Part shown: positions 1 through 5,800 of the stretch, piece after piece
Position numbering within the stretch: position 1 is the stretch's first letter
Layout: each line of letters begins with the position of its first letter
Source of the DNA: Candidatus Aegiribacteria sp.
Lineage (GTDB): Bacteria; Fermentibacterota; Fermentibacteria; Fermentibacterales; JCC-6
Length of the DNA: 5,800 nt
Direction: 5' to 3'
Assembly (NCBI GenBank): GCA_030640155.1
Contig: DAOWJX010000091.1
Span: 1-5,800, forward strand
The notes under the pieces: generated by a model
Told to the model about the DNA's origin: nothing
Databases searched by the model: none
The model's input: the letters and a program-made list of their open reading frames with translations, nothing else
Program-made: the position numbers and the translations under genes

Positions 1-900
1 ATGAAAATGAGCATGTTTTCACCCGGGGGAGATTACATCTGCTCCGGTGGAAGGCAGGGCGAAGGGCCGGGTGAGTATGCCGCTCCCTCCGGAATAACAC
101 CTTCACCAGGTGGTGGTTTCATGGTTACAGACATGATGGGGGGTAAATTCATCTTCTACGATTCCCTTCTCGGATTCAGCCATGAACTGTCTGGTTTCGT
201 TCCGAATCCTCCCAATGATCCGATAATCCTTGATGACGGTCATATTGTGGGGACAAGATTCATCTTCGATAATGAAGAGGGAAACCTCTGCAACTCCCTC
301 CACAGGTGGGAACCAGGTGAAACTGAACCGGAGCTCACCTATTTTTCCAGGAGAGGTGAATTTAATCGACAGAACCCTCAGGAAGTATTCCGTCTCACAG
401 CGATCAATTGCTGCGCACTGCCGGATGGAAGGGTAATCTCCTCACCCATGAGTACTGAGGAATACATTATTACCTGTTACACACCTGAAGGCGAAATCGA
501 CTGGGAGATTCAGCGACCATTTGAAAGAACAAGGCGATCTGAAGAAGAAATCGAGATAGAACGAGATATGATGCGGGCTGCGATGCGGAGAAACGGTCGC
601 GATCCCTCTTATGTTGATCAGATTGAATTCCACGCCTGGGCGGACGCGGTTACAGACCTTAAAACGGATGGCGAACGGATCTGGGCACGCAGAGGTGGAG
701 TCCTGGTGCCGCTCTTTGACATTTACAGCATAGAGGGTGAGTATCTTTACTCATGCAATGTACCAGACCTGCCATACGGAAGCAGTATCGCTTTCAGAAT
801 ATCTCCTCACGGAATCCTGGCATACCTGGCCAATCCTGAGGATTATTCGAAGGTCTACATTCTTGAGGAAACAGACATTGAAACAGAGGAATCTTACTGA
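1..900 (+). CDS. Six-bladed beta-propeller protein, 5'-truncated by the window edge
   Basis: The visible 299 codons read as a beta-propeller of the six-bladed type often found as secreted or lipid-anchored proteins in FCB-group bacteria. Residues 17-26 (GRQGEGPGEY) match the family's G-x-G-x-GPGEF/Y signature, followed by a blade start (PSGITPSPGGGFMVTD). Residues 168-200 form a charged stretch (DWEIQRPFERTRRSEEEIE, then Arg/Met-rich) like the helical insertion seen between blades in this family. The blade 'TDLKTDGERIWARRG' (218-232) and 'FDIYSIEGEYLYSC' (239-252) follow. The ATG at base 1 is probably an internal methionine, because the GPGEY motif normally lies well inside the protein, after a signal peptide and first blade. 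No signal peptide is visible, so location is inferred. The ligand or function is unknown. The gene converges on the kinase cluster and shows no functional link to it. Family call fairly sure; specific role unknown. Confidence 0.72.
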   Translation: MKMSMFSPGGDYICSGGRQGEGPGEYAAPSGITPSPGGGFMVTDMMGGKFIFYDSLLGFSHELSGFVPNPPNDPIILDDGHIVGTRFIFDNEEGNLCNSLHRWEPGETEPELTYFSRRGEFNRQNPQEVFRLTAINCCALPDGRVISSPMSTEEYIITCYTPEGEIDWEIQRPFERTRRSEEEIEIERDMMRAAMRRNGRDPSYVDQIEFHAWADAVTDLKTDGERIWARRGGVLVPLFDIYSIEGEYLYSCNVPDLPYGSSIAFRISPHGILAYLANPEDYSKVYILEETDIETEESY

Positions 901-932
901 ATGAAAACATACAACAGAACCGGAATCTGTTG
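900..932 (-). terminator. Hairpin plus T-rich tail, possible terminator of the minus-strand cluster
   Basis: Bases 912-918 (CAACAGA) pair with 926-932 (TCTGTTG), a 7-bp stem around a 7-base loop. Read on the minus strand, the stem is followed immediately by TATGTTTTCATT (911 down to 900), which resembles a weak U-tract. It lies about 180 bases past the hybrid kinase stop codon. On the plus strand the hairpin starts 11 bases after the propeller stop but has no T run after it. Only three stem pairs are G-C and the tail is interrupted, so this is tentative. Confidence 0.33.
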
Positions 933-1094
933 CTTCCAACGAGACACATCCGTCCTATCCAGCCGTGTTTTCTGTGAGGTAAGAATACCGGGAGTAATCC
1001 TGTACTGTAAAACCCACAAGAAATGATAGAGCACAACGAGCGACGTGCATGTTCGATTGACTAAAGCTTCCTTGATGCGGGAATCTCGTTCTCT

Positions 1095-1145
1095 GGAGGA
1101 GTTAACTTCGGAACTTACCCTGGACGGTACTGACTCCTCTTTTTT
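1095..1145 (+). terminator. Candidate rho-independent terminator for the propeller gene
   Basis: Bases 1095-1104 (GGAGGAGTTA) pair with 1131-1140 (TGACTCCTCT). This gives about 10 bp including two G-U pairs, with a core of seven perfect pairs GAGGAGT/ACTCCTC (1096-1102 with 1133-1139). T residues run from 1140 to 1145 directly after the stem, as expected of an intrinsic terminator on the plus strand. The loop is long (26 bases) and contains the stop codon of the facing kinase gene (1115-1117). It would end propeller transcripts about 245 bases after the stop codon. The reverse side has no T run, so the element is directional. Confidence 0.42.
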
Positions 1146-2911
1146 GGAAGCCACTTATCCAATACATCGGCAAGAGTCTGAATACTCACAGGCTTGGAAA
1201 CGTAATCATTCATGCCTGCCTCCAGACATTTCTCCCGATCGCCCTGCATGGCATGGGCGGTCATCGCTATGATGGGGATCTTCCCGTTGAGCACCGAAGT
1301 CTTCGGATCGCGAATGCAACGAGTTGCCTCGAACCCATCCATCTCGGGCATCTGAATGTCCATCAGTACCAGATCGAACGGTATTGACTCAAGAGCTCTA
1401 AGCACCTCAACACCGTTTGCGACCACCTCTGCAGCAAAACCGAGTTTCTTCAATATACCAACTGCAACCTTCTGATTGACTACGTTGTCTTCCGCCACAA
1501 GTATACGTGCGCTCGAAGAACGAATCTCACGAATCGAATGCCGCGTAACTATGGTATGCTCTTTCTTGATTACTTCATGAGCCAATACTTTCGAAATACA
1601 GTCGAATAGATCCAACTGCTTCAAAGGCTTAGTCAAGTAAGCAGCAAAACCTATATCCTCTGCACGCTTGGCATCACCACGCATTCCCAAAGAGGTCATC
1701 ATCATAAGACGTGTATTTTTCAGCGCAGGGTCTAACAGAATGTGCTTACCCAGGGTTTCGCCATCCATACCGGGCATCTGCATATCGATGATGGCAGCTT
1801 GAAAAGGATCCCCCTCCTTGACAGCCTCGCGCAGAAGATGCAGAGCCGTCTCGCCTCCCTCCGCCTCCTTTGTTCGGATATCCCAGGCATCTAACTGAGC
1901 CAGCAATATCTCCCGGTTGGTTGCGTTATCATCCACTATCAGAATGCGAGATCCGCGCACATCAGCCGGTGGAAGTATCTTGACCTCCCGTACCGACTGC
2001 TTGGAAAACCGTGCCGTGAACCAGAACTTCGAACCTTTACCCTCTTCGCTCTCTACACCGATCTTGCCGCCCATCAGCTCTACAAGCTGCTTTGAAATGG
2101 CAAGCCCTAATCCCGTGCCTCCGAATCTGCGAGTTGTAGAGGTATCTACCTGAGTAAACTGTTCGAAAAGAATATTCTTTTTGTTTTCCGGAATGCCCAA
2201 TCCGGTATCGTACACTGAAATTCGGATCAGAGCTTCATCCTCCGTTTCCGATTCCAGACTGGTTCGAATAGCTACTTCACCCTCTGAAGTGAACTTTATG
2301 GCGTTGCCTGCAAGGTTAGTAAGAATCTGCCGTAAACGACCGGGGTCTCCTCGAAGATGAGATGGAACACCGGGCGATACAGCGCAGATAAACTCCAATC
2401 CCTTTTCAAATGCCTTTAGAGCCATCATCTCAGCGAAATCTTCTAAAAGAAAAAGAAGATCGAAATCGAGGATCTCCATCTCCAGCATGCCCGCCTCGAT
2501 CTTGGAAAAATCCAAAATCTGGTTGATTATCTCCAATAGTGACTCACCGCTGGATCGAACAATCTCGGCAAAATTCCGCTGTTCATCATCCAGATCAGTA
2601 CCTAATAACAGACCTATCATACCTATAACACCGTTCATCGGTGTCCTGATCTCGTGACTCATATTCGCTAGAAACGCGCTTTTAGTGCGATTGGCGATCT
2701 CTGCGAGTTCTTTTGCTTTCTGGAGGTCCAGGGTTCTGGATTTGACTTTTTCTTGTAGAAGGATAGTTCTTTCAAAAAGAGAATATGAACTCCCTGTGGA
2801 CTGAATACTTTTACTAACTCTCTTCTTCAGTGCAGCTGTTATTTTTTTATGTTTTTCAAGTTCCTTTTCCAGGTTGATTATTTTCGATTTCAGATCATCT
2901 ATCTCGTTCAT
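1115..2911 (-). CDS. Soluble hybrid histidine kinase with tandem receiver domains (NahK/VpsS-like arrangement)
   Basis: This 598-residue protein autophosphorylates on histidine and should relay phosphate to its own receivers. Residues 1-35 look like a coiled coil. Residues 45-80 form the linker helix into HisKA, with the H-box SHEIRTPMNG (His86). HATPase motifs follow: N-box NLAGNAIKFT (Asn203), G1 DTGLGIP (235-241) and G2 GGTGLGL (264-270). Receiver 1 (about 321-440) keeps Asp327/Asp328, the phospho-acceptor Asp376, Thr406 and Lys428. Receiver 2 (about 468-588) keeps Glu474/Asp475, Asp518, Thr551 and Lys573. I see no transmembrane segment, PAS, GAF or HPt domain, so input and the next relay step must come from other proteins. 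The upstream FIST gene, three bases away, is the obvious input partner. The ATG at 2911 has an AAAGG ribosome site; the gene ends in TAA. Domain call is very sure; partner is inferred. Confidence 0.96.
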   Translation of the reverse strand: MNEIDDLKSKIINLEKELEKHKKITAALKKRVSKSIQSTGSSYSLFERTILLQEKVKSRTLDLQKAKELAEIANRTKSAFLANMSHEIRTPMNGVIGMIGLLLGTDLDDEQRNFAEIVRSSGESLLEIINQILDFSKIEAGMLEMEILDFDLLFLLEDFAEMMALKAFEKGLEFICAVSPGVPSHLRGDPGRLRQILTNLAGNAIKFTSEGEVAIRTSLESETEDEALIRISVYDTGLGIPENKKNILFEQFTQVDTSTTRRFGGTGLGLAISKQLVELMGGKIGVESEEGKGSKFWFTARFSKQSVREVKILPPADVRGSRILIVDDNATNREILLAQLDAWDIRTKEAEGGETALHLLREAVKEGDPFQAAIIDMQMPGMDGETLGKHILLDPALKNTRLMMMTSLGMRGDAKRAEDIGFAAYLTKPLKQLDLFDCISKVLAHEVIKKEHTIVTRHSIREIRSSSARILVAEDNVVNQKVAVGILKKLGFAAEVVANGVEVLRALESIPFDLVLMDIQMPEMDGFEATRCIRDPKTSVLNGKIPIIAMTAHAMQGDREKCLEAGMNDYVSKPVSIQTLADVLDKWLPKKRSQYRPG

Positions 2912-2924
2912 AGTTCAAACCTTT
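2911..2924 (-). promoter_or_regulatory. Ribosome binding site and coupled stop/start between FIST and kinase genes
   Basis: On the minus strand, AAAGG (2924-2920) lies inside the last two sense codons of the FIST gene. The TGA stop (2917-2915) follows, then three bases, then the kinase ATG (2911-2909). The Shine-Dalgarno-to-ATG spacing is eight bases. This supports the ATG at 2911 as the start and suggests translational coupling, so that sensor and kinase are made together. Confidence 0.7.
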
Positions 2925-4054
2925 GAAGAATGATATCCTATTGTTACTCCTGTTAATGTTTGATTGACATGCAATGAGTTGAACTGCTCACCAAACGTAC
3001 TGAATCCTATGAATTTGATCTTTCGGAGCTCATTTTCAACGTCTGAACTCAGTGACTTTTCCATAATTTCCAGACGCCTCAGAATACAATCGAAGCCTAT
3101 GGTCAATTCGATTTCAGAGAAATCAGTTTCCAACTCCTTGACCTTTTCCTTTAGAGTATCAACAATTCCAACACCTTTTGCCACTATCAAGGGTAATCCT
3201 TCGTCAATAGCGCAGAAGAAAGTCAAGCTGCCATCGTCATTTGTTTTCTGTATTGAACGCACATACCAGTCTTCTCCGATCTGCAGCATGACCGGATACA
3301 TGGCGAATATCTGGGAAGTTAACTCTTCAACATCCAGACCGATAATTTTAGCGAACTCCTCCCCGGCGGGTCCTCCATCTATTTCATAGACTATCCTTTG
3401 TGATGGATCTGCCTCTGTAATAACCATGTCCATTTCCGATGGAACGAAGTGCTGAATCTTGAATGTTTCGAAATCCAGAGAAGTTTCAATTAATGAAAAG
3501 ACAGCTGCATCTGAAATGAATTCTCCGTTGAAATATACTCTTGTTTCGGAAAAATTCAGGCTATCTCCGGCTGAAGCACCGATCAAGGATACCCCTTTAA
3601 GAACATTATGCAAGGTGGCGGTAACCATTTCTTCCAAAACAGACAGACCATCAATTAATAAGAAGCCGAACATCTTATTGGGATCAAGTGTAGCTGAAAG
3701 TGTTAATTCAGATGATAGAGCGTCTGCTACTTCTTGAGCGTATGCGATATCAAATCCTTTGAGCGGAGTAATCATATACGGGTGTAATCTAAACACCTTC
3801 GATGACAAGCTTACGCCGACCATCCCGCCATTTATGTACCTGGTGCCTATTTCACCAGCAGTCGTACAGCCAATAACCGGGCAGGAAAATGTCTCTTTTA
3901 TTTCGCAAGCCAATTTGTCCAGGTCATAGTCCGCTGAGCAGAAAAAAATTACACCTCCCATCTCTTCCTGGTAAATACCCTCAAATAGTTCTCTAACAGC
4001 CGCTTTTTCGTCTGTTGTGACGACTTCAGCAATTTTTGTGAATTGATTTTTCAT
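2915..4054 (-). CDS. FIST-domain sensory protein (FIST_N + FIST_C), NosP-like candidate
   Basis: This 379-residue cytoplasmic protein is a stand-alone FIST sensor, of typical length. FIST_N (about 30-220) shows GCTTAGEIG (62-70), IDGLS with two glutamates after it (134-142) and GASAGD (159-164), followed by TRVYFNGEF (171-179). FIST_C (about 225-375) shows RIVYEIDGGPAGEEF (220-234), MYPVMLQIGEDWYVRSIQK (252-270), DDGSLTFFCAIDEGLPL (273-289), GFDCILRRLE (320-329) and GFSTFGEQ with HVNQT (350-366). There is no signal peptide or membrane segment. FIST domains are regarded as small-ligand sensory modules. One subgroup, NosP, binds haem and nitric oxide and is encoded beside a kinase it regulates; this gene has the same arrangement. 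Histidines at 91, 149, 202, 362 and 375 are possible metal ligands, but the sequence alone does not show haem binding. FIST identity is sure; NO sensing is only a hypothesis. Confidence 0.93.
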   Translation of the reverse strand: MKNQFTKIAEVVTTDEKAAVRELFEGIYQEEMGGVIFFCSADYDLDKLACEIKETFSCPVIGCTTAGEIGTRYINGGMVGVSLSSKVFRLHPYMITPLKGFDIAYAQEVADALSSELTLSATLDPNKMFGFLLIDGLSVLEEMVTATLHNVLKGVSLIGASAGDSLNFSETRVYFNGEFISDAAVFSLIETSLDFETFKIQHFVPSEMDMVITEADPSQRIVYEIDGGPAGEEFAKIIGLDVEELTSQIFAMYPVMLQIGEDWYVRSIQKTNDDGSLTFFCAIDEGLPLIVAKGVGIVDTLKEKVKELETDFSEIELTIGFDCILRRLEIMEKSLSSDVENELRKIKFIGFSTFGEQFNSLHVNQTLTGVTIGYHSSKV

Positions 4055-4178
4055 GTCAACTTCTTCCCTTATGAAAGACAGGAAACTGATTTTCCTTGCT
4101 ACGAATCTTCAAATTTTCCTTTGGAGAACCTTCTTCTCCGTGCCCGCGCTCCAGGGTCAGTAAACCTTACAGGAGCTG
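4055..4178 (-). other. Structured gap between the PAS kinase and FIST genes
   Basis: This 124-base gap has no reading frame I would call a gene. It holds three inverted repeats: AGGAAA/TTTCCT (4080-4085 with 4091-4096, 5-base loop), GGAGAA/TTCTCC (4123-4128 with 4134-4139, 5-base loop) and GCTCC/GGAGC (4148-4152 with 4172-4176, enclosing a smaller GTAA/TTAC stem). The 9-base ATTTTCCTT occurs twice (4089-4097 and 4113-4121), 24 bases apart. None of the hairpins is followed by a T run, so none is a standard terminator. I saw no convincing -35/-10 pair on the minus strand. The gap may be an RNA processing or attenuation site inside an operon, or hold a weak promoter. Function is not shown. Confidence 0.35.
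4061..4070 (-). promoter_or_regulatory. Ribosome binding site of the FIST gene
   Basis: On the minus strand, the purine run AAGGGAAGAA ends six bases before the ATG at 4054 and contains a GGGAAG-type Shine-Dalgarno sequence. It supports the start at 4054, consistent with FIST_N motifs beginning about 30 residues in. Confidence 0.55.
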
Positions 4179-5800
4179 TTATTGCCTCTTCAGAAACACA
4201 AGGGTTATCATCTCGTACAGCTCTTCTATGCTGTAGGGCTTGCTGAGAAAGAACAGATCTTTTCTTCGAATAAATTCAGGATCGGATTTATAATTCATGT
4301 ACCCGCTCGTCAGAACAACAGGAAGTCCAGGTTTGACCTTATGAATCCGGTCCACAAGTTCAATACCGGATATGCCGGGTAGAACCACGTCACTGAACAA
4401 TAAGTCGAACTCTCCATTTTCCCTCTCGAAGCTTTCAATCGCTTCTTCTGCAGTTGCGGCATCCACGACAGTATAACCTTTTTCACGCAACGCGCTTGTG
4501 ACGAATGACAAGACTCCAGGATCATCTTCCACTAAAAGAATTCTCTCACAGCATCTCCTGTCAATAGAAAGATCAGAAGGAATTTCCTCCACTTGAATTC
4601 CTTTCTGATCCGATACAGAAGCTGTCAGGAAAACTCTAAAGCTTGAACCATCTCCCAGTCTGCTCTCGATCTCCACCCATCCATGATGCTGCTTCACAAT
4701 GCCATAAACTGTTGAAAGGCCCAGTCCTGTACCTTTATCACCCTTTGTTGAGAAAAACGGTTCAAAAACCCTGCTTAACGTTTCATCATCCATCCCTATG
4801 CCAGTGTCTTTCACAGTCAGACATACAAAATTGCCAGTGATCGCTTCAGCTCTGGCATCCGCCGCGGTTTTGTCAAGAACTACGTTCTCCGTCGTCAGAG
4901 TAATGGTACCACCATCCGGCATCGCATCACGAGCATTAATGACCAGATTCAGGATAACCTGTCCCAGCTGTCCATCATCGGCTTCTATATTCCAGAGATT
5001 TTTTGCTATATGTGTCTCTACTTCAATATTTTCTCCTATCACCCTGCGAATCATGCCCGTTATACTGTCAATTGTATCGTTGAGATTTATCACTCTCAGC
5101 TTCAGTACCTGCCTTCGACTTACTGCCAGAAGTCTCTGGCAGATCTCAGTGGCTCGTATCGTGTTTGTCTTTATTTCCCGGATATCGGTGGCAATAGAAC
5201 TACCTTTTCCTGCCTTCTGTAGAGCAAGGTCACTATATCCAAGTATGGCCGTAAGCAGGTTGTTGAAATCATGTGCTACACCTCCTGCAAGTCTTCCTAT
5301 TGCTTCCATCTTATGCGAATGTCTTAGTTCTTCCTCAAGGTGCTTATGCTCAGTGATATCATTGAAACTCTCCAGCCCTCCAATTGATTTCCCTCTTGAG
5401 TCTCTAAGAATATCAATATTCTTCGATAGTATGATATCCCTGCCATTGACATGTATCATGCACTCCCTGTGATAGATCGGTTTGTCAATTGTTTCCGCGA
5501 AAAGTATGCATTCTTCTCTGCACGACTCACAATTCAATACTGAAAGACAGTGCTTTCCGATAACCTCCTGCGCCTTCAATCCTGTTATCTCTACAGCCAC
5601 CTCGTTCCAGGAAGTTATCCGCCTGTTCAAATCCACAGTAAAGAGACCGCTCGGCATTGTTCGAAGCAGCAGATGTGACCACTTTTCACTGTCCCGGAGT
5701 GCTTTCTCGGTCTCTTTTCGACTGGTTATATCCTGACCCTGAGCAATTGTTGCTTTAATGATCACGCCGTCATCCTCGTAGATGTTCGCCGAGTTCCAGA
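4179..5800 (-). CDS. PAS-containing hybrid histidine kinase with C-terminal receiver, 5'-truncated by the window edge
   Basis: A sensor kinase whose N-terminus lies beyond the right edge. The frame stays open to 5800 and the codons before the GTG at 5765 read WNSANIYEDDG, the end of an earlier PAS domain that closes with GQDITSRK. Counting from that GTG: a second PAS domain (about 29-140, ending FNDITEHK) carries Cys73, 79, 82, 86 and 102. HisKA has VAHDFNNLLTAILGY (His165). HATPase has NLVINARDAM (Asn277), DTGIGM (320-325), FEPFFSTK (334-341) and GTGLGL (345-350). A receiver (about 408-525) has Glu413/Asp414/Asp415, acceptor Asp459, Thr486 and Lys509. No membrane segment is visible in this part; one could lie upstream. 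The HDFNN H-box and FFSTKGxGTGLGL motif resemble multi-PAS environmental kinases. It ends 124 bases before the FIST gene on the same strand, so it may share its operon. Signal and target are unknown. Confidence 0.94.
   Translation of the reverse strand, partial: WNSANIYEDDGVIIKATIAQGQDITSRKETEKALRDSEKWSHLLLRTMPSGLFTVDLNRRITSWNEVAVEITGLKAQEVIGKHCLSVLNCESCREECILFAETIDKPIYHRECMIHVNGRDIILSKNIDILRDSRGKSIGGLESFNDITEHKHLEEELRHSHKMEAIGRLAGGVAHDFNNLLTAILGYSDLALQKAGKGSSIATDIREIKTNTIRATEICQRLLAVSRRQVLKLRVINLNDTIDSITGMIRRVIGENIEVETHIAKNLWNIEADDGQLGQVILNLVINARDAMPDGGTITLTTENVVLDKTAADARAEAITGNFVCLTVKDTGIGMDDETLSRVFEPFFSTKGDKGTGLGLSTVYGIVKQHHGWVEIESRLGDGSSFRVFLTASVSDQKGIQVEEIPSDLSIDRRCCERILLVEDDPGVLSFVTSALREKGYTVVDAATAEEAIESFERENGEFDLLFSDVVLPGISGIELVDRIHKVKPGLPVVLTSGYMNYKSDPEFIRRKDLFFLSKPYSIEELYEMITLVFLKRQ

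Noticed and set aside
1..3. ATG at base 1 as the true start of the propeller gene.
   Set aside because: There is no upstream sequence to show a ribosome site, no signal peptide follows, and the GPGEY motif comes too early for a full-length family member.
1031..1048. GCAC/GTGC inverted repeat with a T-rich stretch beyond it on the minus strand, as a kinase terminator.
   Set aside because: Only four base pairs with a 10-base loop, and the following stretch (TCTATCATTTCTTG) is not a real T run.
894..1154. An 86-codon minus-strand frame (and a smaller overlapping one) filling the convergent gap.
   Set aside because: It overlaps the kinase 3' end in another frame, has no clear ribosome site and shows no family-like motif.
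2964..3389. A 141-codon open frame on the plus strand, opposite the FIST gene.
   Set aside because: It is antisense to conserved FIST_C motifs and has no domain of its own; a shadow of the real gene.
4055..4178. A sigma-70-type promoter before the FIST gene.
   Set aside because: TTGAAG can be found on the minus strand but nothing like TATAAT lies 16-18 bases after it.
4798..5472. A 224-codon open frame on the plus strand, opposite the PAS kinase.
   Set aside because: It lies wholly antisense to strongly conserved kinase motifs, and its translation is rich in Ser/Ile/Leu without recognisable domains.
5763..5765. GTG at 5765 as the start of the PAS kinase, giving a 528-residue complete protein.
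   Set aside because: The frame is open to 5800 and the codons before it read WNSANIYEDDG, which continues naturally into GQDITSRK as a PAS C-terminal end. The gene is cut by the window edge.

Overview
The window looks like ordinary chromosomal DNA from an environmental Gram-negative-type bacterium with moderate G+C. The six-bladed beta-propeller protein at the left edge, with its GRQGEGPGEY signature, is of a kind common in Bacteroidetes and related FCB-group candidate phyla. The signalling proteins would also fit a deltaproteobacterium-like lineage. There is no rRNA or other taxonomic marker, so this placement is a guess.

Layout: (1) 1-900, plus strand, is the 3' part of a beta-propeller gene whose true start lies before the window. 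(2) 901-1114 is a 214-base convergent intergenic region. It contains a 7-bp hairpin just after the propeller stop codon, and a second, longer stem followed by six T residues that overlaps the end of the facing gene. (3) 1115-2911, minus strand, is a soluble hybrid histidine kinase: coiled coil, HisKA, HATPase and two receiver domains, with no sensor domain of its own. (4) 2915-4054, minus strand, is a stand-alone FIST-domain sensory protein, separated from the kinase by only three bases. (5) 4055-4178 is a 124-base gap with several small inverted repeats. (6) 4179-5800, minus strand, is a PAS-HisKA-HATPase-receiver kinase that runs off the right edge. The in-frame GTG at 5765 is not its start.

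The three minus-strand genes form a signalling cluster read from right to left. The FIST/hybrid-kinase pair has the same gene arrangement as the NosP-NahK (VpsV-VpsS) systems, in which a FIST protein senses a signal, nitric oxide through haem in the studied cases, and controls a kinase that lacks its own input domain. In this model the FIST protein supplies the input, and the hybrid kinase passes phosphate through its receivers to an HPt protein encoded elsewhere. The upstream PAS kinase has a cysteine cluster in its PAS domain and may provide a second, redox- or metal-related input. None of the visible genes encodes an output domain (DNA binding, cyclic-di-GMP turnover) or an HPt domain, so the end of the pathway lies outside this window. 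I found no CRISPR array, tRNA, rRNA, insertion sequence or integrase.
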